64,000 bases of DNA from Nitrospirota bacterium (lineage in GTDB: Bacteria; Nitrospirota; Thermodesulfovibrionia; Thermodesulfovibrionales; Dissulfurispiraceae), in NCBI GenBank assembly GCA_040752355.1, contig JBFMHE010000013.1, forward strand, positions 1-64,000, in the 5' to 3' direction. This document shows, piece by piece, positions 35,175 through 43,211 of this stretch. Each line of letters starts with the position of its first letter. Positions within the stretch are counted from its first letter, which is position 1. The translations under genes were made by a program, and so were the position numbers. The notes under the pieces were generated by a model. That model was not told where the DNA came from, ran no database searches, and saw nothing but the letters and a program-made list of their open reading frames with translations.

Positions 35175-35477
35175 CTAAAAGCAGTCTCTCAAGCGTGATG
35201 CCAGCTCCTCCGGCGGGGTGATGACCAGCTCTGAATGGAGGAGCTTCTGCAGGAAATAGTCGTCATTGCGGTAATTGGGGTAGAGGTTCTGCCGGTTGAC
35301 GATCTTGAAGACGCAGAAGACCTTCGCCTTGTCCTTCAGAAAGGGGTTGCAGACGCTCGTATTCCCGAGCAGCGGGTCCTTGCGCACCTCGACCAGGTGC
35401 TGCTCCTCGGCGAAATCCTTGAAGGGAATATGGATGGCAAAGGACGACGAGCTGCTCTCGAAGGTAATGGAGCCCAT
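35175..35477 (-). CDS. Hypothetical protein
   Basis: 100 residues, soluble: MGSITFESSSSSFAIHIPFK, DFAEEQHLVEVRKDPLLGNT, FCVFKIVNRQNLYPNYRNDD and a C-terminal helix. No domain is recognised. A start site AAGGGGG precedes the ATG. Composition and codon use match the surrounding genome, which supports a real gene. It may share a leftward transcript with the CxxC protein downstream. Confidence 0.72.
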   Translation of the reverse strand: MGSITFESSSSSFAIHIPFKDFAEEQHLVEVRKDPLLGNTSVCNPFLKDKAKVFCVFKIVNRQNLYPNYRNDDYFLQKLLHSELVITPPEELASRLRDCF

Positions 35478-35586
35478 GGGGTCCCCCTTTCATGAAATGG
35501 TCCGGATTTCTGCCGGCCGGTGCAGCGATGGGTTGCTTTCCCTTCTATAGTTTACCGCATAATGAGGCGATGATCACCAGCTCTCC

Positions 35587-35616
35587 TTGACAGGGGGAGA
35601 GGAGCGTTCCTATGCT
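35587..35616 (+). promoter_or_regulatory. Sigma70-type promoter for the MFS gene
   Basis: TTGACA (35587-35592) and TATGCT (35611-35616) are 18 bp apart; the ATG at 35644 follows after a short leader. Confidence 0.6.
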
Positions 35617-35643
35617 TTAGGTAAAAGAGTGCGGAGATACCTT

Positions 35644-37293
35644 ATGGCTCACCATGACGACGGCGCGGCGGCTTCCTTCTGGAGCCCCTTTCGCATAACG
35701 ATATTCCGGGCATTCTGGATCGCCAATCTCGTCTCGAGCATCGGGACCTGGATGCACGAGATCGGCGCGGCCTGGCTGATGACCTCGCTGACGCGGTCGC
35801 CCGTGCTCATCGCGCTCGTCGAGACGGCGATCAGCCTGCCGATCTTTCTCCTCGCCCTCCCTGCCGGGGCTCTGGCCGATATCCTCGACCGCCGCCGCAT
35901 GCTCCTTTTCACCATGGGATGGCTCTTCGCCGTTGCGGCGACGCTGGGTATGCTCGCCCTCATGGGACTCATCGCTCCCTGGATACTGATCGGGCTCACC
36001 TTTGCCCTCGGCCTCGGCGCTGCCCTGAACGCGCCGGTATGGCATGCGGTCATTCCCGAGATGGTCCCCCGCGCTGATCTCCACGCGGCCGTCACCCTGA
36101 ACAGCGCGGGATTCAACTTCGCCCGGACCATCGGCCCTGCCCTCGGCGGTCTCGTCGTCGCTTCAGCCGGGCCCTGGGCCGCCTTTCTGCTGAACGCGGT
36201 CTCCTATCTCGTCGTGATCGTCGTCCTCTACCGCTGGAAACGTCCTCCCCGTGAGAACATCATGCCCGCGGAGCGGATCACCGGCGCCGTGCGGGTCGGG
36301 CTCCGCTACGTACGCCACGCGCCCGCACTCCACGCGGTATTGATCCGCGTAGGGGCCTTCATGCTCTTCGCCAGCGCGTTCTGGGGGCTCCTGCCGCTCT
36401 TCATAAGGTTCGAGCTCCGGAGCGACCCCCGCGGCTACGGGATACTGGTCGGCCTCTTCGGGGCAGGGGCCGTGTCGGGCGCGCTCTTCCTCGCCAGGGC
36501 ACGAAGACGCGTTTCGTCGAATATGCTCGTATCGGCGGCCTCGCTGCTCTTCGGCGGCATGCTCCTTATACTCGGGATTACCCGGAACCTGGTGAGCGCG
36601 GGCGCGGCGATGCTCATAGGGGGAGCGGCATGGCTCACGCTGCTCTCTACGTTGAATGCGAGCGCCCAGGTGGTGGTGCCGTCATGGGTGAGGGGAAGGG
36701 CGATCGCCTTCTATCTCTTCGCCTTTTTCGGCAGCATGGCCGCAGGGGCCTCTCTCTGGGGTGTCGTGGCGTCGAGGATCGGCGTTTCGCATTCATTCCT
36801 CCTCGCTGCCGCCGGGCTGTTCCTGAGCGCCGCCGCGACCCACCGTTTCCGTGTGGTCGAAGGCGGCGAGGCGAGCCTCGAGCCGTCGCTCCACTGGCCC
36901 GCCCCGAGAATCGTCGGCCCCTACGACCCTGACGAGGAGCCGGTGCTGGTGACGGTCGAGTACCGCATCGACCCGGAACAGGCGCAGGCCTTTATCGCGG
37001 CAATGCACGAGCTGGGCCGCATCCGCAGGCGTGACGGCGCGGTCAACTGGGGGATATTCCGGGATACGACCGAACCGGGGCGTTATATCGAGGCCTTCGT
37101 GGCAGAGTCCTGGACAGAGCACCTCCGCCATCATGAGCGCGTCACTATTGCCGATAAGGCGATCGAGGACAGGGTGGAGTCCTTCCATCGCGGCCCGACG
37201 CCTCCTCGGGTGTCGCATTATATCTACGCGAGCAACGTTGAGGGGGAGGATACGGTGGGCAGGATAACCGAACCACCGCAGGGCTTGCGTTAG
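35644..37293 (+). CDS. MFS_3-type transporter with C-terminal antibiotic-monooxygenase-like domain
   Basis: 549 residues. The first ~410 residues are a 12-helix major-facilitator exporter of the enterobactin-exporter-like group (FWIANLVSSIGTWMHEIGAA, LVETAISLPIFLLALPAGAL, DILDRRRMLLFTMGWLFAVA). The last ~110 residues form a cytoplasmic ferredoxin-like ABM domain (LVTVEYRIDPEQAQAFIAAM, GAVNWGIFRDTTEPGRYIEA), a known fusion in this subfamily. The cargo is unknown. The start at 35644 has a GGAG site and a promoter just upstream; the longer frame from 35587 would overlap that promoter. No regulator of the TetR or MarR type is adjacent. Confidence 0.88.
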   Translation: MAHHDDGAAASFWSPFRITIFRAFWIANLVSSIGTWMHEIGAAWLMTSLTRSPVLIALVETAISLPIFLLALPAGALADILDRRRMLLFTMGWLFAVAATLGMLALMGLIAPWILIGLTFALGLGAALNAPVWHAVIPEMVPRADLHAAVTLNSAGFNFARTIGPALGGLVVASAGPWAAFLLNAVSYLVVIVVLYRWKRPPRENIMPAERITGAVRVGLRYVRHAPALHAVLIRVGAFMLFASAFWGLLPLFIRFELRSDPRGYGILVGLFGAGAVSGALFLARARRRVSSNMLVSAASLLFGGMLLILGITRNLVSAGAAMLIGGAAWLTLLSTLNASAQVVVPSWVRGRAIAFYLFAFFGSMAAGASLWGVVASRIGVSHSFLLAAAGLFLSAAATHRFRVVEGGEASLEPSLHWPAPRIVGPYDPDEEPVLVTVEYRIDPEQAQAFIAAMHELGRIRRRDGAVNWGIFRDTTEPGRYIEAFVAESWTEHLRHHERVTIADKAIEDRVESFHRGPTPPRVSHYIYASNVEGEDTVGRITEPPQGLR

Positions 37294-37438
37294 CCCTGTG
37301 GTGCCCTGATCCTCTTGCAGGTGATACAATAGGGTAGAATGATGAGAACATTCGGGATAAGCTCTTGCGTTCCCTGGAGCATCCGCGGTGCGGGAGCGCT
37401 CATGAACCCGATCGGCCCTGGTACCGCGGCAACGGGAT

Positions 37439-38497
37439 ATGGATAAGAAGCAGCTGTACGAGCTGGTCTTCGATGCGCTGCCCATCGGCTTTTCGAGAGT
37501 GGACAGGGAGGGCGTCATCGTCGAGTTCAACCGCGCGGCGGAAAGGATCACCGGCTATACGAGGGCGGAGGCCATCGGCAGTTCCCATCTCGAGCTCCTC
37601 CACGGCACCTCCGACCGGTCGGCCTGTCCTTTTCTGAAGTGCACGTTCGAACGGCACGAACAGATCCTCGCAGCGGAAGTCGCGATCAGGAGGAAGAGCG
37701 GTGAAGCGATCACGCTCTCGATCACTGCAGCCCCGCTCTTCGATGAAGAGGGAGAGCTGACCGGCGGCGTGGAGCTCTTCAGGGATATAACGGAGATCAA
37801 GCGGCTCGAGCGCGAGAGGAAGAATATCCTCTCCATGTTCGCCCACGACATGAAGAACCCGGTTGTCACTGCCGGAGGGTTCGTACAGCGGCTGCTCTCC
37901 GGCAAGGCGGGCCCCACCACCGATTCGCAGCAGAGCTGCCTGAGGTCGGTCATGGAGGAGCTGAACAAGCTCGAGTGGCTGATCACCGACTTTCTCGAAT
38001 TCTCGCGCTTCGAAGCCATGGAGTGCAGGCCCCTTGCAGAGCCGTTCCCCGTAAAGGCGGCGCTCCTCAAATACATCGATGCAGCGAGGACAAAGGCGGA
38101 CGAGAAGGGGGTCGCTCTGGTCTTCGAGTGCGAGCCGGAAGCCGATCTTGTGCTCGGTGCGGATGCCCGGCTCCTGGGAAGGGTGATCGGCAACCTTCTC
38201 GATAACGCCATCCGCTACACCAACCCCGGCGGAAGCGTCACGGTGCGCCTGGCGCGGCGCGAGACAGAGGTCCTCATTCAGGTCAGCGATACCGGCATCG
38301 GCATTGCAGAGGAACATCTTCCCTTCATCTTCGACGCCTTCTACCGGGTGAGCAGGGATGGAATGGGCTCAGGCCTCGGGCTGACGATAGCGAAGACCGT
38401 GGTGGAGGCGCACGGCGGAAAACTGTGGGCCGAGAGCGCCTACGGAAAAGGCAGCACCTTCAGCGTCACGCTGCCGATAAGGATAGCCAGTCCATGA
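37439..38497 (+). CDS. PAS-domain sensor histidine kinase
   Basis: 352 residues, soluble. A PAS domain (about 5-120: YELVFDALPIGFSRVDREGV, ERITGYTRAEAIGSSHLELL) contains Cys residues (SACPFLKCTF), which could bind a cofactor or sense redox. The dimerisation helix has the phosphoacceptor His in SMFAHDMKNPVV. The ATPase domain shows the N-box LLDNAIRYTNPGG, the G1 box SDTGIGIAEEHLPFIFDAFY and GSGLGLTIAKTVVEAHGG. No partner regulator is next to it. The ATG has no own ribosome site, and a 35-codon frame (37339-37446) overlaps it. Confidence 0.9.
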   Translation: MDKKQLYELVFDALPIGFSRVDREGVIVEFNRAAERITGYTRAEAIGSSHLELLHGTSDRSACPFLKCTFERHEQILAAEVAIRRKSGEAITLSITAAPLFDEEGELTGGVELFRDITEIKRLERERKNILSMFAHDMKNPVVTAGGFVQRLLSGKAGPTTDSQQSCLRSVMEELNKLEWLITDFLEFSRFEAMECRPLAEPFPVKAALLKYIDAARTKADEKGVALVFECEPEADLVLGADARLLGRVIGNLLDNAIRYTNPGGSVTVRLARRETEVLIQVSDTGIGIAEEHLPFIFDAFYRVSRDGMGSGLGLTIAKTVVEAHGGKLWAESAYGKGSTFSVTLPIRIASP

Positions 38498-38592
38498 GGG
38501 CCGCCTCAGTCATGCTACAGGTGCAAGTCCTCCCGTAAGTTTCCCGTCCAAGAAGACAGCATGTAAGTAGAGCTTTCCGGCAGTAGTTGTAG

Positions 38593-38614
38593 TCATTTTG
38601 TTAGGCGCTCTTAG
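38593..38614. repeat. Single end of the foldback element family
   Basis: TCATTTTGTTAGGCGCTCTTA then G (38593-38614) is the right-hand terminal repeat of the elements at 28021-28219 and 48703-48898. The matching left end was not found between here and the histidine kinase, so this is a decayed or solo copy. Read leftward it supplies the TAA stop of the Fic gene. Confidence 0.65.
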
Positions 38615-39978
38615 AATCCCCCGGATGGCGTCCTTATGGGGCTGAAGGTCGATGTCCGTGGGGCCTCGCCAGGGAAATAAAGGAGCTTTGAAAGATCCGC
38701 AGGAATATATTCGATATGGTCAAGGTTTCTCCCGATCGCCTCTTTAAGGTACCGTTCCTCGTCCAATTGGAGAGAGAGTGAATAGAGAGCAGTCCTCCCT
38801 TTTCTCTCTCTCAGGAGAACCCTATCCTTTGTTGCCTGCTTGAGATAAGTGACAATAGAGCGTTCTGTAGATCCCTTTGAGGTTTTCTTGAGAACCCGCT
38901 GCATATGTTCGAGCACCTGGCTGTACGTTTTCGCTTTGTTCTCCGCCAGCACTTTGTACGCATCTCGCAGGTCCGGGTCGCGAACCTGCTCTTTCAAGAA
39001 ATCCCTTCGCCTTATTGCCACAACGTACTCCATTACGGAGAGCTGAGAGAAAAACAGGGCCTCCCTTGAAAGATTGACGAAGGGGGTGAAGTTCCTCAAG
39101 GCCAGGGTCTGCTGCAGGGCGGCATGGAACCTCTCTAGGTTCACTTTGTTGCTGTAATACCGGCTCGGGTTGTAGATGTTGTACTTGTTAAGGCCGAGGT
39201 CTCGCAATAATGCGTGCTCGAGTATCCTGCAGAGCCGTTTGTTGCCGTTCCTGAAAGGATGTATGGCGTAGAGACCAGTTATAAAGAGATTGACTCCCGT
39301 GATAGTCGGGTTATGCTGCAGAAACTCGATGAGCCGTTTGAGCTCCGAGGGAATATCCTTAGAGGGGATCGGGCGATAATGATCACCGAACCTGCCGAGC
39401 CCGACAACCACCTCATCAGTGTCCCGAAACCTGCCTGCATTGTATTTGGAAAACCCGATAACATATCCATCAAAGCGGTCGAGTCCATCCGTGAGCCGAT
39501 GGTGCAGGTCCTGTATGAGCTCGGGTGAAAGCCGATGTATCAGATGCGGGCGAGCAGAAGGGGGTATGAACTTTTCGCTATTGACGAACTGCAAGGTGTC
39601 GACAATATTTTCATACTCAAGCCTGCTGTAATCGTCTTTGGCGGTGACCCGATTGACTGCCCCCGATGTGTCCTGCCTGCGCGCGCCCCTCTCGCGATCG
39701 GCGAAGATGGTCCGTGCCTCGTTGATGCCGATGGTGTTCTGGCCCTCAAGTTTGGATATCGCCAGAGAGGCGAGCAATGCCGACTGTTTTGCAAGGAACG
39801 GTTTGACAGCAGGCTGCACGTCTGAATAGACAGCTATCTCTTCGTCGACGCGCTTGAATGTCTCATCATCGAAGGTGATACGCTCTCGCACGTACCCGAA
39901 TCCCCTATCGGTGAGTATTTTGAGCTTTGCGAAAGAGACTTTTTCGACCTTTTGCCAATAGAACTGTTCCATGGCCAT
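38611..39978 (-). CDS. Fic-domain protein (AMP-transferase family)
   Basis: 455 residues. The Fic active-site loop is intact (AIHPFRNGNKRLCRI, about residues 237-250), so it could transfer AMP or a related group onto a target protein's hydroxyl. The upstream flap region includes YNAGRFRDTDEVVVG. The usual inhibitory helix motif (S/T-x-x-x-E-G/N) is degenerate: SLAISKLEGQNTIGINEAR has Ile where the Ser/Thr would be. A C-terminal winged-helix-like region follows (STERSIVTYLKQATKDRVLL). No antitoxin gene is adjacent. The gene is AT-richer than its surroundings and its stop codon comes from a foldback-element end, suggesting recent acquisition. No ribosome site precedes the ATG; TATAGT abuts it. 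Confidence 0.88.
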   Translation of the reverse strand: MAMEQFYWQKVEKVSFAKLKILTDRGFGYVRERITFDDETFKRVDEEIAVYSDVQPAVKPFLAKQSALLASLAISKLEGQNTIGINEARTIFADRERGARRQDTSGAVNRVTAKDDYSRLEYENIVDTLQFVNSEKFIPPSARPHLIHRLSPELIQDLHHRLTDGLDRFDGYVIGFSKYNAGRFRDTDEVVVGLGRFGDHYRPIPSKDIPSELKRLIEFLQHNPTITGVNLFITGLYAIHPFRNGNKRLCRILEHALLRDLGLNKYNIYNPSRYYSNKVNLERFHAALQQTLALRNFTPFVNLSREALFFSQLSVMEYVVAIRRRDFLKEQVRDPDLRDAYKVLAENKAKTYSQVLEHMQRVLKKTSKGSTERSIVTYLKQATKDRVLLRERKGRTALYSLSLQLDEERYLKEAIGRNLDHIEYIPADLSKLLYFPGEAPRTSTFSPIRTPSGGF

Positions 39979-40367
39979 ACTATAGCTGAAAAACTACTGA
40001 AAAGACAACTGAAGCTAGACTAATAAAACACATTGAAAGATACTTGAAATTAGGAAAAATCTGACGGGCTATAGCACATATTTATAAATAACAACAGAGG
40101 CAGCGGAATGGTACCATTTCACCGTGCAGACTCGTCCCGTCGGATGATCAAGCCTCTGAAACTGAAGTATAAACGGAGGAGTGCATCAATATCCCTGCTC
40201 CGGTCGCCGGGCATGCGCGCCATCAGTTCCGAGCAGTGCATGGTAACTTCACCCCCCAATGGGTAAAATTCACTCTGCATTATAAGAGGCGGAATGTATA
40301 ATAGTCTGTAATCGTAAAAATGCCGGCCCTGCGCGGCATAGCGCATCGAGAGGATTGTTTTTGAATT
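39979..40367. other. Non-coding region with a 50-bp copy of Hsp70-like gene sequence
   Basis: At 40175-40224 lies a near-identical copy (47 of 50 bases by eye) of 43379-43428, inside the 955-residue Hsp70-like gene, in the same orientation. Outside these 50 bases no similarity is seen. A -10 TATAAT (about 40296-40301) likely serves the following transpeptidase gene. The rest is AT-rich and shows no gene. Confidence 0.7.
40175..40224. repeat. 50-bp direct repeat, left copy (partner 43379-43428)
   Basis: Includes the shared cores ATATCCCTGCTCCGGTCGCC and CATGCGCGCCATC. Three mismatches separate the copies. The repeats bracket the two L,D-transpeptidase genes and the lipoprotein gene. Confidence 0.75.
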
Positions 40368-41714
40368 ATGAGCCGAATTATTGACCCGTCACTCTTGTCC
40401 GATAAGCTTTGTCTTGCAGTCTTTTTCAGCATCATCGTGTTCCTCAATGGATGTGCTGCAACAAAAAGTCTTTATGAGAAATATCAGCCCGGTACAGGGC
40501 ATCGGGAAGAACGTATCGAACGAAATGACTTCTCGGTGAGAAAAGGAGATGATGTCATCGGCCGGCTGGCGTTCATCAGTCTTGAAAAAGGGGATACGCT
40601 GCCGGACGTTGCACGGCACTTCGGCCTTGGAATCGATGAAATCAGTGCGGCTAACCCGGGGATAGACAGGTGGGCGCCCGAGCCCGGAGAGCGTATCCTG
40701 CTGCCTCTGCGCTTTATCCTGCCGGACGCTCCCCGAAGAGGAATCGTGATCAACCTGGCAGCAATGAGGCTTTTTCATTTCAAAGAGGATGGCGAGTCAC
40801 TGATGGTGTTTACCTATCCGGTCGGCATCGGTACCGAAGAGCGGCCCTCGCCCACGGGTCAAATGTATGTGGAACGCAAGGCAGCCCGGCCGACCTGGCA
40901 TGTGCCTGCCTCCATTGCCGAGGATCATCGCAAGAAAGGAGATCCTCTCCCTCCCGCAGTGCTGCCGGGACCTCTGAATCCCCTCGGAGAATACGCGCTC
41001 TATCTGAGCAAGCCGACGTATCTGATCCATGGCACCAATAAACCGGCCAGCATCGGCCTCAGGGCAACCAACGGCTGCATACGGCTCTACCCGGAAGACA
41101 TCGAAAGACTCTATGAGAACACCACCGTTAAAGCACCGGTATACATCGTTAACCAGCCCTATCTCCTGGGCCGGTTGAATGGGGTCGTCTACATGGAGGC
41201 TCATGCGCTCCCGGAAGACATGGACTCTGTTGAGTTCGACAAGGTCTATGCGAAATTGAGAAGCCTTGAAAAGGAATCGGGACGCACGCTCGACTGGAGC
41301 ACAGTGAAAAGAGTAGCGGCCGAGGCCCGCGGCATTCCCGTCCCCCTCTTCGGGATCGGGCCGGGAGGCGGAAAAGAGATCGCGGAGCCCATAGAGCTCG
41401 ATCACCCGGGCGAATTATACGGGAGGCCGGAAGTGCCGGAGCTGAAAGCGGATGCGTGGTCTGTTCTGGCTGCCGACATGCGCGACAAGACGGATGCGGT
41501 GAGGCTTGCCGCCATCATCAACCACCAGGGGCCGCCAATCCCGGCGAGGGTGGTATCGAAGGGCGCTCGCCACCGCGTTATCGCCGGCCCCTTCAACGAC
41601 GTCAGAGATGCCAACGAGGCAATCAAGCGCTTGAAGGTCGATTTGGCAATAGACGGCACATTGATTGAGCCTGTCAAAGAAATCGTCGAGAGAAAGGAGG
41701 TGAAGAGACGATGA
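40368..41714 (+). CDS. L,D-transpeptidase lipoprotein with LysM and SPOR domains
   Basis: 448 residues with a lipoprotein signal (lipobox LNGC near residue 29). A LysM domain (about 65-115: LEKGDTLPDVARHFGLGIDE, ISAANPGIDRW) precedes the YkuD catalytic domain (about 120-265). The latter holds the conserved His in YLIHGTNKPASIGLRATNG and the nucleophile Cys in TNGCIRLYPED. A C-terminal SPOR domain (about 365-435: ARVVSKGARHRVIAGPFNDV) binds denuded glycan. Such enzymes form 3-3 crosslinks or join lipoproteins to peptidoglycan. The stop overlaps the start of the Lpp-like gene (ATGA), so the two are translationally coupled. Confidence 0.93.
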   Translation: MSRIIDPSLLSDKLCLAVFFSIIVFLNGCAATKSLYEKYQPGTGHREERIERNDFSVRKGDDVIGRLAFISLEKGDTLPDVARHFGLGIDEISAANPGIDRWAPEPGERILLPLRFILPDAPRRGIVINLAAMRLFHFKEDGESLMVFTYPVGIGTEERPSPTGQMYVERKAARPTWHVPASIAEDHRKKGDPLPPAVLPGPLNPLGEYALYLSKPTYLIHGTNKPASIGLRATNGCIRLYPEDIERLYENTTVKAPVYIVNQPYLLGRLNGVVYMEAHALPEDMDSVEFDKVYAKLRSLEKESGRTLDWSTVKRVAAEARGIPVPLFGIGPGGGKEIAEPIELDHPGELYGRPEVPELKADAWSVLAADMRDKTDAVRLAAIINHQGPPIPARVVSKGARHRVIAGPFNDVRDANEAIKRLKVDLAIDGTLIEPVKEIVERKEVKRR

Positions 41715-42055
41715 AGAAGAGTTTTTTGATGATCTCGCTGATGCTTGTTCTTGCTGTTCTTCTCGGGGCATGTGCAACAAAAGGCGACCTCGCGAAAGTT
41801 CAGTCGGACGAAATGATGACGCGTGCGAAGGCTGATCAGGCAGCGCAGGATGCGCAGGTTGCCAAGGCGGCGGCTGATGCGGCTACGCTAAGGGCGGAGG
41901 CTGCGGTAGCCCGCGCCGAAGATGCCCTGAAGAAGGCAGAGGAAAGAGAGAGGATAGCAGAGGAAAAGGCGAAGATGGCAGAAGAAAAGATACAGCTCGC
42001 AGACCAGAGGGCGCAGGCGGCTGACGACATGTTCCAGAGATCGATGAGGAAGTAA
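41711..42055 (+). CDS. Alanine-zipper lipoprotein resembling Braun lipoprotein (Lpp)
   Basis: 114 residues. The signal peptide ends with the lipobox LGAC (Cys at about 21), and the mature part is one long helix of Ala/Glu/Lys heptads (AKADQAAQDAQVAKAAADAA, EERERIAEEKAKMAEEKIQL) ending MFQRSMRK. Like E. coli Lpp (which ends YRK), it finishes with Arg-Lys, the residue that L,D-transpeptidases attach to peptidoglycan. The mature length of about 94 is longer than Lpp. Between two transpeptidase genes, a role as an outer-membrane tether is a strong but untested inference. The ribosome site AAAGGAGG lies inside the preceding gene. Confidence 0.85.
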   Translation: MKKSFLMISLMLVLAVLLGACATKGDLAKVQSDEMMTRAKADQAAQDAQVAKAAADAATLRAEAAVARAEDALKKAEERERIAEEKAKMAEEKIQLADQRAQAADDMFQRSMRK

Positions 42056-42103
42056 GCGATGGAAGGGAGGGGCTGCCAACGGCACCTCTCATGTCCGGGA
42101 AGG

Positions 42104-42132
42104 GGGGAGGCAGGGAGAGACCCTGCCTCCCC
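42104..42132 (+). terminator. Strong hairpin after the Lpp-like gene
   Basis: GGGGAGGCAGGG-AGAGA-CCCTGCCTCCCC is a perfect 12-bp stem with a 5-base loop. The following TGCTTCTG is only weakly T-rich; it may act as a terminator or protect the upstream mRNA end. Confidence 0.6.
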
Positions 42133-42197
42133 TGCTTCTGCCGTTCACGTCTTTCCCGATAATCAGCAAACCGTTATGAACGAACACGAAGGCGAGT

Positions 42198-43184
42198 ATG
42201 AGTAAAAAGCCGAGCAGGAGAGGGGAGCATCGTTATCTTTTCCTCGCCTGCATCATGATACTGCCACTGCTCTTATGCGGATGCAGTCACCTTACTGAGG
42301 CTTCCAGGGCCGCGTCAGCCTTCAAAGAGGCGAACGACCTCTTCAGCCAGGGAAACTACCGGGCCGCTCTGACCAGATACGAACATATTATTGAACATTA
42401 TCCCGCTGCGGGAGAGAGGGCTCTTTTCGAGATGGGCATTATTTACGCGTATCCCGGGAATGAGCGGAAAGATTATCAGAAATCCCTGGAATATTTTCAG
42501 AAAATCGTAAAGGAGCATCCGGAGAGCGGGTACAGGAAAGACAGTGAGATGATGCTCTTTCAAATCACTAATGTCACTCTCAAGGATAAGACGATTGCTG
42601 CGCAGCAAGCACAGATAGAGACTCTCCAGCAGGAGAGCAAGAGCAAGGGAAACGAGCTTATTGCCCTGCAAAAAAAGATCGAGGCGCTCGAACAGGAAGT
42701 TAAGAAGAAAGAGAGCGAGATCGTTGCCTTGCAAAGAGAGATTTTTGCTGTCCAGAAGGGACCGGCAGATAAGATCCTGATAGAGAAGAAGGCGCGGCGA
42801 ATGACACTGTTCTCCAAAGATACGGTGCTCAAGACCTACAAAATAGCCCTGGGGGGAAACCCGGATGGTCCAAAAGAGAGACAAGGCGATAACAAGACCC
42901 CCGAGGGAACCTACACTATCGATTGGAGGAACAGGAACAGCGACTATCACCTGTCGCTCCATATTTCCTATCCGAACGAACAAGACAGAAAAAGGGCGAA
43001 AGAGCTCGGCGTCTCTCCGGGCGGAGATATCATGATCCACGGCATCAAGAACGGTCTGTCGTGGGTCGGTGGTCGCCACACGGAGATTGACTGGACAAAG
43101 GGCTGTATCGCCGTTACCGATGAGGAAATCGAGGAAATTGACAGGCTGGTGCCCAATGGTACGGTTGTCGAGATAATCCCATAG
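42198..43184 (+). CDS. L,D-transpeptidase-family lipoprotein with TPR-like and coiled-coil regions
   Basis: 328 residues with lipobox LCGC (Cys near 29). A TPR-like pair (AFKEANDLFSQGNYRAALTR, YQKSLEYFQKIVKEHPESGY) is followed by a coiled coil (about 130-185) and a YkuD domain (about 190-328). The catalytic His is in DIMIHGIKNGLSWVG, and the nucleophile Cys lies in DWTKGCIAVTDEEI. The usual Arg after the Cys is replaced (GCIAV instead of GCIR), a variant seen in a separate branch of the family. It may therefore differ in reaction from its neighbour. It converges with the Hsp70-like operon, 27 bases apart. Confidence 0.88.
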   Translation: MSKKPSRRGEHRYLFLACIMILPLLLCGCSHLTEASRAASAFKEANDLFSQGNYRAALTRYEHIIEHYPAAGERALFEMGIIYAYPGNERKDYQKSLEYFQKIVKEHPESGYRKDSEMMLFQITNVTLKDKTIAAQQAQIETLQQESKSKGNELIALQKKIEALEQEVKKKESEIVALQREIFAVQKGPADKILIEKKARRMTLFSKDTVLKTYKIALGGNPDGPKERQGDNKTPEGTYTIDWRNRNSDYHLSLHISYPNEQDRKRAKELGVSPGGDIMIHGIKNGLSWVGGRHTEIDWTKGCIAVTDEEIEEIDRLVPNGTVVEIIP

Positions 43185-43211
43185 GAGTTTCATAAGGTGC
43201 CGTTCTGCCGA

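Noticed and set aside
40119..40346. 75-codon reverse frame between the Fic and transpeptidase genes
   Set aside because: Part of it reads like the Hsp70-like protein (ARMPGDRSRDIDALLR) only because of the 50-bp copied segment; the rest has no similarity or ribosome site.
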